From positions 1 through 64,000 of the forward strand of contig JAHZIE010000002.1 in the NCBI GenBank assembly GCA_019419895.1: 64,000 bases of DNA, written 5' to 3'. Below the pieces are notes generated by a model. That model did not search any database and was not told where the DNA came from. It was given only the letters and a program-made list of their open reading frames with translations. This stretch comes from Clostridiales bacterium. GTDB lineage: Bacteria > Bacillota > Clostridia > Oscillospirales > Acutalibacteraceae. Positions 52,800 to 61,305 of this stretch are shown one piece after another. Within the stretch, counting starts at the first letter, position 1; every line of letters begins with the position of its first letter. The position numbers and the translations under genes are program-made.

Positions 52800-53783
52800 T
52801 TACAGGAAACGCTTGCGAAGCTCGTCTCCCTCTTCAGGGCAGAGATAAGCGGGAGGGATATCGAAAACAGTTTTGCAGCCGGTCTGTCCCTGCTGTTCCA
52901 TACGGTAGGCGGCACGGGCATACGCGACAATAACACTGGCGGTGAATTCCGGATTGGAATCCAGCTTCAGGCTGTATTCAATCACATGGCTGTTTTCATC
53001 CTTCCAGCCGGTCTTTCCGGTGTGAATCACAAAACCGCCATGGGGAATGCCGCTGTGATCCCGCTTCAGCTCTTCCTCGCTGATAAAGTGGACCGTGGTG
53101 TCGTAATCAGCGAAATAATTGGGCATGGTCTTGATTTCCTTTTCGATCCGGTCGAGATCGGCGCCCTCCTCAGCGACAACAAAGCATTCCCGGGTATGCT
53201 TCTCTCTGGTGGTTAATTCAGGATTCTTTCCACTGCGTACAGCGTCCAACGCGGCGGGAACCGGAATGGTATACTGCTTGGCGTCCTTGACACCGTCAAT
53301 GCGCCGGATGGCGTCGGAATGGCCCTGGCTGACGCCCTTGCCCCAGAAGGTGTAGGTGCTTCCCTGGGGAAGAATCGCGTGGGAGTACAAACGGTTTAAG
53401 GAGAAGAGTCCGGGATCCCAGCCTACGGAAATGACAGCCGTTTTCCCGTTTTTCAAAGCGGCCTCGTTGACTTTGGCGAAATGGGAGGGGATATTGGCGT
53501 GGGTGTCGAAACTGTCCACGACGTTAAACTTTCCGGCAAGTTCCGGGGTCTGCGCCGGAAGATCGGTGGCGCTCCCGCCGCAGAGGATCATAACGTCAAT
53601 TTGATCTGCCATTTTGCAGGCTTCCTCCGCGGAAAGAACCGGTACGCCCTGGGTCATAATGGAAAGGCTGTCGGGGGAACGGCGGGTGAACACAGCGGCC
53701 AGCTCCATATCTTCCGCATGGGCAAGCGCGGCCTCTACGCCGCGGCCCAGGTTGCCATAACCGAAAATACCAACTCGAATCAT
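52800..53783 (-). CDS. ddh: meso-Diaminopimelate dehydrogenase
   Basis: The 327-residue protein matches Ddh: RVGIFGYGNLGRGVEAAL (NADP site), AVFTRRSPDSLSI, VMILCGGSATDLPAQTPELAGKFNVVDSFDTHANIP, VISVGWDPGLFSLNRLY, and FWGKGVSQGHSDAIRRIDGV. It makes meso-DAP from tetrahydrodipicolinate in one step, for lysine and peptidoglycan. The start at 53783 has AAGGAGATG before it; the frame is open to 53810. The gene stands alone between carB and a gap, with no other lysine gene nearby. Confidence 0.96.
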   Translation of the reverse strand: MIRVGIFGYGNLGRGVEAALAHAEDMELAAVFTRRSPDSLSIMTQGVPVLSAEEACKMADQIDVMILCGGSATDLPAQTPELAGKFNVVDSFDTHANIPSHFAKVNEAALKNGKTAVISVGWDPGLFSLNRLYSHAILPQGSTYTFWGKGVSQGHSDAIRRIDGVKDAKQYTIPVPAALDAVRSGKNPELTTREKHTRECFVVAEEGADLDRIEKEIKTMPNYFADYDTTVHFISEEELKRDHSGIPHGGFVIHTGKTGWKDENSHVIEYSLKLDSNPEFTASVIVAYARAAYRMEQQGQTGCKTVFDIPPAYLCPEEGDELRKRFL

Positions 53784-53819
53784 ACAGAACATCTCCTTAT
53801 AAAATATCATTTCAATGAA

Positions 53820-53858
53820 AAACTGCCAGGCGAATCATAATTTCCCGGCAGCTTTCAT
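53820..53858 (-). terminator. Intrinsic terminator after carB
   Basis: On the minus strand AAGCTGCC...GGCAGTTTTTC (53858-53820) forms a short stem followed by T. It begins directly at the carB stop and separates carB from ddh. Confidence 0.65.
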
Positions 53859-53859
53859 T

Positions 53860-56800
53860 TTATTTATCAGAAATTTCCTTGTGGAATTCCTGAAGGGATT
53901 TCACGCCCAAACTGCCGGCTCTTTTTACGGCGGAAATGCCTTCGACAGTAGATTTTGCCGCGGCCATGGTGGTAATATAGGGAACACGGTTTTTAATGGC
54001 GGCCTTTCTAATGTAGCTGTCGTCGGCGGCGCTTTTTTTATCAATGGGGGTATTGATAATCAGATCAATTTTTTTGTTGGTAATAGCGTCAAGAATGTTG
54101 GGACGGCCCTCGTCAATTTTAGCGATTTTCTCACAGGGAATATTGGCCCTGATAATGGTGTCATAGGTTTTGTTGGTCGCCAGGATATGGAATCCGCAGT
54201 TATGAAATCCCTTGGCAACCTCCACCACCTCGGGCTTATCCCTGTCGCTGACGCTGATGAGAACGGTGCCCTCCATTGGAACTTTGGTCTGAGTGGCCTC
54301 CTGGGATTTGTAGAAGGCCTCGCCAAAATTGGAGGAAATGCCCAGCACCTCGCCGGTGGAACGCATTTCCGGTCCGAGAATCGGATCGACCTCAGGGAAC
54401 ATATTGAAGGGGAAGACGGCTTCTTTTACGCCATAATGAGAGAATTTTTTCTCTTTCAGGGAAGGAACCGGGGACGGCCGCCCGGTCAGCTGGGAGGTCA
54501 TAATATCGGTAGCCAGCTTGACCATTTTGATGTTGCACACCTTGGAAACCAGCGGGACGGTACGGGACGCGCGGGGATTGGCCTCCAGCACATAGACCTT
54601 TCCATCCTCGATGGCATACTGCATGTTCATCAAACCGACAACGTGAAGCTCCTTGGCGATTTTGCGGGTATAATCCTTGATAGTGGCAAGCTGCTCCTCC
54701 GTCAGGTTTTTCGACGGCAGGATGCACGCGGAGTCTCCGGAATGGATTCCGGCAAGCTCGATATGCTCCATAACGGCCGGGACAAAGACATTCTCCCCGT
54801 CGCTGATGGCGTCGGCCTCGCACTCGGTCGCGTGATGAAGGAAACGGTCGATCAGAATGGGACGATCCGGAGTGACGCCCACAGCGGCCTGCATGTAATA
54901 GGTCATGCCCTCGTCATCATGGACAACCTCCATGCCGCGCCCGCCCAGGACATAAGAGGGGCGCACCATAACCGGATAGCCGATTTCATTGGCTATCTTC
55001 AACGCTTCCTCTACATTGACGGCCATACCGGACTGGGGCATGGGAATGTCAAGCTTTTCCATCATTTCGCGGAACAGATCTCTATCCTCGGCCAAATCAA
55101 TTGCCTCCGGGGTGGTGCCCAGGATATTCACGCCGGCTTTTTTTAGGGAAGCGGCCAGATTCAGCGGGGTCTGGCCGCCGAACTGGGCGATGACGCCCAC
55201 CGGCTTTTCTTTTTCGTAGATGCTCAGAACGTCCTCCAAGGTCAGGGGTTCAAAATAAAGCTTATCGGAAGTGTCGTAGTCGGTGGAAACTGTCTCAGGA
55301 TTGCAGTTGACAATAATTGTCTCAAAGCCAAGCTCCTTGAGAGCCATTGCCGCGTGGACGCAGCAGTAATCAAACTCAATGCCCTGACCGATACGGTTGG
55401 GACCGCCGCCAAGAATCATAATCTTGGGCTTGCCGGTGGATACGGGGCTTTCATCCTTTATATGATAGCTGGAATAATAATAGCAGGAATTTTCCGTGGC
55501 ACTGACGTGAATGCCCTCCCAGGCCTCCACAATGCCGGCGGCCTTTCTCGCGCCGCGGATGCTTTCCTCCGGAATCTTCAGCAGGCCGCTGAGATATCTG
55601 TCGGCAAATCCATCCTTTTTCGCGCGGGCCAGAACATCGGCCGGCGGCACAGAACCCTCATACCGCTTCAGGCTCTCCTCTTCCTCCACCAGCTCTTTCA
55701 ACTGCTCAATGAAGTAACGCTTGATTTTTGTCAGTTCATACAGCTCCTCCACTGTCGCGCCCTTGCGCAGCGCTTCGTACATAATAAACTGACGTTCGCT
55801 GGTGGGGACATAGAGCATCTTCAAAAGCTCTTCCTTGGACTTGGAAGCAAAATCCTTTGCCCCGCCAAGGCCGTACCTTCCAATTTCCAGGCTGCGGATG
55901 GCCTTTTGGAAAGCCTCCTTGTAGGTTTTCCCAATGCTCATAACCTCGCCTACAGCCCGCATCTGTGTTCCCAGCTTGTCGACGGAGCCCTTGAATTTTT
56001 CAAAGGCCCAGCGTGCGAATTTAATGACGATATAATCGCCGCCCGGCTTGTACTGAGCCAGGGTTCCGCTTTTGCCGCAGGGGATTTCGTCCAGGGTCAG
56101 GCCGCAGGCGAGCATGGCGGAAACCAGGGCGATGGGGAAACCGGTCGCCTTGGAGGCAAGAGCGGAGGAGCGGGAGGTGCGGGGATTGATTTCGATAACG
56201 ACAATGCGCCCGGTCACAGGATCATGGGCGAACTGGACGTTAGTCCCGCCGATAACCTGGATGGCCTCGACAATTTTATACGCCTGCTCCTGAAGCTTTT
56301 TCTGCACATCCTCCGAAATAGTGAGCATGGGTGCGGAGCAGAAGGAGTCCCCGGTATGAACGCCCAGGGGATCGATGTTTTCAATGAAGCAGACGGTGAT
56401 CATGTTGTTTTTGGAATCGCGGACAACCTCCAATTCCAGCTCTTCCCAGCCGACGATGGATTCCTCCACCAGAACCTGTCCCACCAGGCTCGCCTGGAGG
56501 CCGCGCTGACAGACGGTTTTCAGCTCGTCCACGTTGTAAACCAGGCCGCCGCCTACGCCGCCCATGGTATATGCGGGGCGGAGGACAACCGGATATCCCA
56601 GCTTGTCCGCGATGGCAAGGGCGTCCTCAACGGAATAGGCCACCTCGCTGCGGGCCATTTCAATTCCCAGGGAATTCATGGTCTTTTTGAACTCAATGCG
56701 GTCTTCCCCGCGCTCAATGGCGTCAACCTGAACGCCGATCACCTTGACATTGTATTTATCCAAAACGCCGAGTTTAGAGAGTTCGGAGCAAAGGTTGAGG

Positions 56801-57081
56801 CCCGACTGTCCCCCCAGGTTGGGAAGCAAGGCATCGGGGCGCTCTTTTTCAATGATCTGGCTGAGCCGCTCGGCGTTCAGGGGCTCAATGTAGGTCACGT
56901 CGGCGGTTTCAGGGTCGGTCATAATGGTCGCGGGATTGGAATTGACCAAAACAATTTCGTAGCCGAGCTTTTTCAGCGCCTTGCAGGCCTGAGTGCCGGA
57001 ATAGTCAAATTCGCAGGCCTGTCCAATGATAATTGGCCCGGAGCCGATTATCATTATCTTATGGATGTCTTGTCTTTTCAT
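53860..57081 (-). CDS. carB: Carbamoyl-phosphate synthase large subunit
   Basis: The 1073-residue protein is a full-length CarB: two ATP-grasp halves (KIMIIGSGPIIIGQACEFDYSG and KIMILGGGPNRIGQGIEFDYCCV openings; VVLRPAYTMGGVGGG and VMVRPSYVLGGRGMEVV; NPRTSRSSALASKATG and NPRASRTVPLVSKV) and a C-terminal allosteric methylglyoxal-synthase-like domain (GTVLISVSDRDKPEVVEVAKGF). It makes carbamoyl phosphate for pyrimidines and arginine. It needs CarA to supply ammonia from glutamine, but no carA lies upstream. The bases before its start are a non-coding leader. AGAGGTAGCAAAA precedes the ATG. Confidence 0.98.
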   Translation of the reverse strand: MKRQDIHKIMIIGSGPIIIGQACEFDYSGTQACKALKKLGYEIVLVNSNPATIMTDPETADVTYIEPLNAERLSQIIEKERPDALLPNLGGQSGLNLCSELSKLGVLDKYNVKVIGVQVDAIERGEDRIEFKKTMNSLGIEMARSEVAYSVEDALAIADKLGYPVVLRPAYTMGGVGGGLVYNVDELKTVCQRGLQASLVGQVLVEESIVGWEELELEVVRDSKNNMITVCFIENIDPLGVHTGDSFCSAPMLTISEDVQKKLQEQAYKIVEAIQVIGGTNVQFAHDPVTGRIVVIEINPRTSRSSALASKATGFPIALVSAMLACGLTLDEIPCGKSGTLAQYKPGGDYIVIKFARWAFEKFKGSVDKLGTQMRAVGEVMSIGKTYKEAFQKAIRSLEIGRYGLGGAKDFASKSKEELLKMLYVPTSERQFIMYEALRKGATVEELYELTKIKRYFIEQLKELVEEEESLKRYEGSVPPADVLARAKKDGFADRYLSGLLKIPEESIRGARKAAGIVEAWEGIHVSATENSCYYYSSYHIKDESPVSTGKPKIMILGGGPNRIGQGIEFDYCCVHAAMALKELGFETIIVNCNPETVSTDYDTSDKLYFEPLTLEDVLSIYEKEKPVGVIAQFGGQTPLNLAASLKKAGVNILGTTPEAIDLAEDRDLFREMMEKLDIPMPQSGMAVNVEEALKIANEIGYPVMVRPSYVLGGRGMEVVHDDEGMTYYMQAAVGVTPDRPILIDRFLHHATECEADAISDGENVFVPAVMEHIELAGIHSGDSACILPSKNLTEEQLATIKDYTRKIAKELHVVGLMNMQYAIEDGKVYVLEANPRASRTVPLVSKVCNIKMVKLATDIMTSQLTGRPSPVPSLKEKKFSHYGVKEAVFPFNMFPEVDPILGPEMRSTGEVLGISSNFGEAFYKSQEATQTKVPMEGTVLISVSDRDKPEVVEVAKGFHNCGFHILATNKTYDTIIRANIPCEKIAKIDEGRPNILDAITNKKIDLIINTPIDKKSAADDSYIRKAAIKNRVPYITTMAAAKSTVEGISAVKRAGSLGVKSLQEFHKEISDK

Positions 57082-57180
57082 TTTTGCTACCTCTCACATA
57101 TCATAGATTGTCCTCTCAGCGGGCAGGCAAAAAAAAATAAACCCAGGGAGATACCCGTGAGGATACTTTTGTTACTCTAT
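57082..57180 (-). promoter_or_regulatory. carB 5' leader with U-rich tract, possible regulatory RNA
   Basis: The predicted transcript has about 95 untranslated bases. It contains GGGTTTATTTTTTTT (near 57130-57145) and, closer to the start, TGAGAGG (near 57110), which partly resembles the PyrR-recognition core. The stem before the U run is weak. A pyrimidine-responsive attenuator is possible but unproven. Confidence 0.3.
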
Positions 57181-57209
57181 ATTTTACAACGGAATGGAAA
57201 CTGATGCAA
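57181..57209 (-). promoter_or_regulatory. Candidate promoter for carB
   Basis: On the minus strand TTGCAT (57209-57204) and TAAAAT (57186-57181) are 17 bases apart. Confidence 0.55.
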
Positions 57210-57584
57210 GTTTTTTCGTAGACAAGGCGCGGAGAAGATCCCATTTATTTTTTTATTCTGTTTGTTATCAATGACGAAAAAATGAGTTATAATTCTAATA
57301 TAATATTATATATGGGGAATCAAGGGGTTTCCTACGGAAAATCTTTTGAAAATACACTTTTTTCATCCATGTTTTCCACTGGTATTTAATAATTTTTGCA
57401 ATTATAAAAAATCATATAAATGAATAATTATTCCTCTGATTCCTGTTTGTTACAGATTTCAATTGCCATAGGGGGAATCCCGAGGATAAATAAAACATTT
57501 TTTCGGCGGGGTCTGATAAAATCCGTTTTAATGAACATGTAAAATATATAGAAGCAAAGAAAACGGGACAAGGGAGGAAATGGT
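57210..57584. other. AT-rich gap without a gene
   Basis: Divergent spacer between carB and the small ORF at 57585, mostly A and T from 57240 to 57430. It presumably holds plus-strand promoter elements, but I could not pick one with confidence. No frame is credible. Confidence 0.5.
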
Positions 57585-57722
57585 TTGGAATACCAATTCC
57601 GGAGGGTAAATCACCAGGTGGTGGCGTCTGATTGGAAGGGCGTATTCCAATTTTCCGCTATCACCTGGGAGAAAGCCGCGCGGGAGCTGGAGGAATTTTG
57701 GGAGTCGGAAAAAGCCGGTTGA
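57585..57722 (+). CDS. Small ORF of 45 residues
   Basis: A TTG at 57585 follows GGGAGG by about 8 bases and opens a frame of 45 residues that begins MEYQFRRVNHQ and ends EELEEFWESEKAG in style (A-R-E-L-E-E-F-W-E-S-E). It has balanced amino acids, a mixed beta-then-helix pattern, and no membrane segment. It is too short for standard gene callers. Its end lies 59 bases before the HAD phosphatase gene on the same strand, so the two may be co-transcribed. No family resemblance is recognised. Confidence 0.5.
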   Translation: MEYQFRRVNHQVVASDWKGVFQFSAITWEKAARELEEFWESEKAG

Positions 57723-57781
57723 TTTTTTACCAGGACGGCGGTATGATAAAAATAAATTGGTAAAAAGTCAGGAGGATCACC

Positions 57782-58615
57782 ATGGAAAAGGGCAGAACCT
57801 TATATGTGACGGATCTGGACGGCACTCTTCTGACAGAGAAAAAGACTCTTTCGGAAGAGACCGCCGCCTGCCTGTCCTCCTGGCTGGAAAGCGGCCGCCT
57901 CAGCCTTTCCATCGCTACTGCGAGGAGCGCCCTGTCCATTGGAGAGATTCTCAGGGTTCTTCCGCTGAACCTCCCCCTGATCCTCATGAATGGGGTTTTC
58001 CTTTACGACTGGAAGGAGAAAAGATATTTTTCGGCGGAATATCTCGGCGGCGCGAGGGCAGAGGAAATTTTAAAAATTCTTGGGAATTTCGGGCTTTCCC
58101 CTTTAGTCTATTCCCTAAAGGAGAAGGAAGATCTGGAAATTTGGTACGAAACCCTTGATAATCCCTGGAAGGCTGTTTTTTATGACCAGCGGAGGGAAAA
58201 GCAGGGGAGGCGTTTCAGAACGTCGGCGGGGTTTCAGAAGCTTCCGGCGCCCTTTGCCGTCTACATGACGCTGATGGATGACAGGGAAAGGCTCGCTCCC
58301 GCCTATGAGGCGGTCAAAGGGCTGGAAGGCGTTTCGTCTGTCTTTTATCCAGATAATTATACCCAGGGATGGTTTTTGGAGATTTACAGCGGAAGGGCCA
58401 GCAAAGGAAGCGGGGTCAGGAAGCTCAAGGCGCTCTGTAAGGCGGAGCGTGTGGTGGTTTTTGGGGATAACTACAATGATATGGATATGTTTCAGGCGGC
58501 GGATGAGGGCTACGCCGTGGAGAACGCGGTGGAGGAGCTCAAGGCCGCGGCTACCGGCGTGATCGGCTCCAACCGGGAAGACGGCGTGGCAAAATGGCTG
58601 GCCGCCCATCTTTGA
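57782..58615 (+). CDS. Cof-type HAD-superfamily sugar phosphatase
   Basis: The 277-residue protein has the Cof/YidA layout: motif I YVTDLDGTLLTEKKTLSEET with the nucleophile Asp, motif II SIATARSALS, the C2 cap in the middle, then RASKGSGVRKLK (Lys of motif III) and VVFGDNYNDMDMFQAADEGYAVENA (motif IV). Such enzymes dephosphorylate sugar phosphates or flavin/pyridoxal phosphates in the cytoplasm. AGGAGG lies 7 bases before the ATG. The substrate is not given by sequence. The sirtuin gene follows 101 bases later. Confidence 0.92.
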   Translation: MEKGRTLYVTDLDGTLLTEKKTLSEETAACLSSWLESGRLSLSIATARSALSIGEILRVLPLNLPLILMNGVFLYDWKEKRYFSAEYLGGARAEEILKILGNFGLSPLVYSLKEKEDLEIWYETLDNPWKAVFYDQRREKQGRRFRTSAGFQKLPAPFAVYMTLMDDRERLAPAYEAVKGLEGVSSVFYPDNYTQGWFLEIYSGRASKGSGVRKLKALCKAERVVVFGDNYNDMDMFQAADEGYAVENAVEELKAAATGVIGSNREDGVAKWLAAHL

Positions 58616-58716
58616 AAAAGCCCTTTATTTCGGCTGATTTCACCGTTTGCCTGGATGGATTCCCTTCAGGGATTGCCCTATGAAAAAAGAAGTGAGACAG
58701 AGGGGGAAAACGGCAG

Positions 58717-59430
58717 ATGGAACAATCGCAAAAGTGGATCAATCACGCGAACCGGATCGTCTTTTTTGGAGGGGCCGGGGTTTCCACCGAGAGCGGAATC
58801 CCGGACTTTAGGAGTGTGGACGGGCTGTACCGGCAGCAATACGACTATCCTCCCGAAGAGATTTTGAGCCATGAATTTTTTTATGCCCATACAGAGGAAT
58901 TCTACAGGTTTTACCGGAACAAAATGCTTTATCCAGCCGCAAAGCCCAACCAGGCCCACCGTAAGCTCGCGGAATTGGAACAGGCCGGCAAGCTGATGGC
59001 CGTCGTGACGCAGAAGATTGACGGTCTTCACCAGAAGGCCGGCAGCCGGAAGGTTTATGAACTCCATGGCTCCGTCCACCGGAATTACTGTGTTGGGTGC
59101 GGACGTTTCTATTCCCTGGCGGATATGGGGAAGGAGGGGATTCCCCGCTGTTCCTGCGGGGGAATCATAAAACCCGATGTTGTGCTCTATGGGGAGGCGC
59201 TCAGGGAGGAAACTATCCAGGGAGCGGTGGACAGCATCAGCGGGGCCGACCTTCTGATTGTGGGGGGAACCTCTTTGAATGTTTACCCCGCGGCCGGTCT
59301 GCTCAGATATTTTCAAGGGGAGCATATTGTCCTGATCAACCGGGATCCGACTCCCTTTGACGCCCAGGCGGATCTCCTGATTCAAGAACCCATAGGGCGG
59401 GTCTTTGCCGGAATTCATGTCTCGTCCTGA
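58717..59430 (+). CDS. cobB: NAD-dependent protein deacylase, Sir2 family
   Basis: The 237-residue protein has the full sirtuin set: FFGGAGVSTESGIPDFRS (NAD loop), VTQKIDGLHQKAGS, the catalytic His in ELHGSVHRNYC, the zinc cysteines CVGC and CSC (the fourth Cys is before GG), KPDVVLYGEAL and VGGTSLNVYPAAGL. It removes acetyl or other acyl groups from lysine, giving nicotinamide. The ATG has AGAGGGGGAAAACGGCAG before it. Monocistronic or paired with the HAD gene. A terminator follows. Confidence 0.95.
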   Translation: MEQSQKWINHANRIVFFGGAGVSTESGIPDFRSVDGLYRQQYDYPPEEILSHEFFYAHTEEFYRFYRNKMLYPAAKPNQAHRKLAELEQAGKLMAVVTQKIDGLHQKAGSRKVYELHGSVHRNYCVGCGRFYSLADMGKEGIPRCSCGGIIKPDVVLYGEALREETIQGAVDSISGADLLIVGGTSLNVYPAAGLLRYFQGEHIVLINRDPTPFDAQADLLIQEPIGRVFAGIHVSS

Positions 59431-59459
59431 AATACGATAAATCGCCTGTGAAAATTCGG

Positions 59460-59509
59460 GCCGTCCATTCTCCTGTGGTTTTGCCATGGAACGGACGGCT
59501 TTTGTTTTA
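59460..59509 (+). terminator. Intrinsic terminator after the sirtuin gene
   Basis: GCCGTCC (59460-59466) pairs with GGACGGC (59493-59499), followed by TTTTGTTTTA. Confidence 0.75.
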
Positions 59510-59835
59510 TTCTTTCCGAAAAAAACGGAAAAATACTGTGGTTCCTTGGCTTCCAGGCGGAGCTTCTAAAAAGCATGTTTTTCCTCAGGAGAAAAGGGAA
59601 GGAGGAGGCAAATGGAGAGTCCGGTTTGGGATTCCATGGGAAATGATAGGAAGAACAGGCGGATGCCGCTCTTGTGAAACCGCCACAAGGGGAAAGAGCT
59701 CCCAGGGAAAACGCTTTCCATGTATGTTTCCGGAGGCATGGGATAACGAAACTCCGAAACCGGTTCGCCGTATGGCGGAACTGGCCCCTCCCCCTTTCTC
59801 TTCCGAAAAGAATGGATAGCCGGGGCTTGGGGGAA
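59510..59835. other. Gap without a clear gene
   Basis: A very short frame at 59612-59677 (21 residues, MESPVWDSMG...) has a strong ribosome site AAGGAGGAGGCAA before its ATG, but nothing else supports it. The remainder has no credible frame. Confidence 0.35.
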
Positions 59836-59867
59836 AAGAAAAGGCTTCCTCCCAAAGGAGAAAGCCT
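59836..59867 (-). terminator. Intrinsic terminator after the 460-residue beta-helix gene
   Basis: AGGCTTCCTCC (59842-59852) pairs with GGAGAAAGCCT (59857-59867); read on the minus strand TTTTCTTTTCC follows. It is 22 bases past the stop. Confidence 0.75.
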
Positions 59868-59888
59868 AAATAAAGTGAAGATAAAGCA

Positions 59889-61271
59889 TTACCAGGAGAA
59901 CCGCTCCATAGTACCGCCCACGCCCAGCTTTTTGCAGAGACCATCGGAAGGGGTGGAATAGTCTCCATCCTCTTCACCGGCAAAGCAGGGATCGGCGATA
60001 AAACTGTGGGCGTCCTGTCCGCTTTCTCTCTGATATGCGGCAAACTGCCCCAAATTGTAGCTTTTTCCATTGATATGCCAATACAGCCCGTCAGAGGATT
60101 TATAGTAACAGTTATCGTCCATCTCCATCTGGGCGGCCGCCTCGGGGGCGATGATGGAATACAAGGCGGCGCCAAAGGGGGATTCAAAGAAGATATTCCG
60201 CCGGATGCTCAGGCTGCCGCCCGGGCTGGGCTGGTCGATTCGCCAAAGAAACAGGTGATGCCCCATGGGCTCCGGGTAGATCTCCGACTGACGGGGAGGC
60301 TCCTCCCCCTGCATGGCGAAGCCGCCGCTGGCACGCGCGCAGATATTGTCGTCAAAGTGGGTTTCGACGGGAAGGCGATCCCGGCATTCGTAGGCGGCCA
60401 TGCCGTATTTTACGAAAAGATTGTCGCGGAAGGAAACCCTTCTGGCGGGCAGGCAGTTGTCCCCACCCTGGTGGGTGACGCAGGAATCATAGATCTCGTA
60501 AAAAGAGCAGGCGGTGACCTGGATATCATCGGCGCTGTCCCAAAATTCGATACCATTTCCAAACCGGATCCGGAGGTTCCGGTTCCAAACAGCTCCGCCG
60601 ATATTATGAAAGCCGCACCGCCGGATAGTCAGATTGTAAGGGCGAATAGCCTGAAACCCATGGACGCCCCCGTTTTTAAAGCAGAGATCCTGGAGAATAA
60701 TGTCGTGCTGTCCATAGGCCATACGGCGCTCCATCCCATTAACGCTCCACAGGGCGCATTCGATTTGATGGTAGAAGGCGCCGGGATTTTTTTCCGAATA
60801 GAGATACAGTTTTTCCGGCGCCGTGATTTCCTCCGGTTTGACGGAATTCCCGGCAATTCCCAAATGGGTAAAATACCACTCCCCCTGATGGCGGAGATCG
60901 GACAGCTCCCACCGGAGATTTCCGAAAGAGGCCCCGTCGTCAAAAATCAGGTTGCACGCCTCGCTGGGCAGAACCCCGGCGTAGGACCAGAGGTTTCCTC
61001 CTTCATGCTTCCATGCGCTCTCGCCCGACAAATCGGCGGAACCCAAAAAGGTGGGGGCGTCCCCCTCTCCATATGCGCCGTAGGTGATGGGATTGCCGTC
61101 GTCCCCGTCAGTGAGAAGGAGAGAATCACGGGTGACGGTCCCCCGCTTAAAGAGGAGGGTGTCCCCCGGCAGGAGGGAAACGGCGCGGTAATCCTTTTTG
61201 GGCGCCTCTGGGGACAGCCCACTGTTGGAATCCTTTCCCAGAGAAGGATCCACATAATAACACTGGCTCAT
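59889..61271 (-). CDS. Right-handed parallel beta-helix protein, probable glycan-active enzyme
   Basis: The 460-residue protein starts YYVDPSLGKDSNSGLSPEAPKKDYRAVSLLPGDTLLFKRGTVTRDSLLL, the usual opening of pectate-lyase-like beta-helix proteins. Turns such as HDIILQDLCFKNGGVHGFQ, NLTIRRCGFHNIGG, DIQVTACSFYEIYDSCVTHQGGDNC and RVSFRDNLFVKYG follow. It has no signal peptide or membrane helix. It may be a polysaccharide lyase or glycosidase acting in the cytoplasm, but no catalytic pattern fixes its family. It is shorter than and distinct from the GH141-like protein at 19185-21128. The tcdA gene ends 34 bases before it on the same strand. Confidence 0.8.
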   Translation of the reverse strand: MSQCYYVDPSLGKDSNSGLSPEAPKKDYRAVSLLPGDTLLFKRGTVTRDSLLLTDGDDGNPITYGAYGEGDAPTFLGSADLSGESAWKHEGGNLWSYAGVLPSEACNLIFDDGASFGNLRWELSDLRHQGEWYFTHLGIAGNSVKPEEITAPEKLYLYSEKNPGAFYHQIECALWSVNGMERRMAYGQHDIILQDLCFKNGGVHGFQAIRPYNLTIRRCGFHNIGGAVWNRNLRIRFGNGIEFWDSADDIQVTACSFYEIYDSCVTHQGGDNCLPARRVSFRDNLFVKYGMAAYECRDRLPVETHFDDNICARASGGFAMQGEEPPRQSEIYPEPMGHHLFLWRIDQPSPGGSLSIRRNIFFESPFGAALYSIIAPEAAAQMEMDDNCYYKSSDGLYWHINGKSYNLGQFAAYQRESGQDAHSFIADPCFAGEEDGDYSTPSDGLCKKLGVGGTMERFSW

Positions 61272-61305
61272 AATAACTTCCTCGCTTTCACGTTCATTGG
61301 GAGAT

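Noticed and set aside
52437..52848. Open frames in the gap after exonuclease III
   Set aside because: They are rich in Arg, Lys and Pro, have no ribosome site and no family resemblance; more likely chance.
57120..57160. Shared GGGAGATACC-like words at 52002, 57140 and 19168
   Set aside because: Matches are only 8-10 bases and lie in unrelated contexts; chance similarity is enough to explain them.
53815..57204. Plus-strand frames of 443 and 616 residues opposite carB
   Set aside because: carB is certain along this whole stretch; the antisense frames are composition artefacts.
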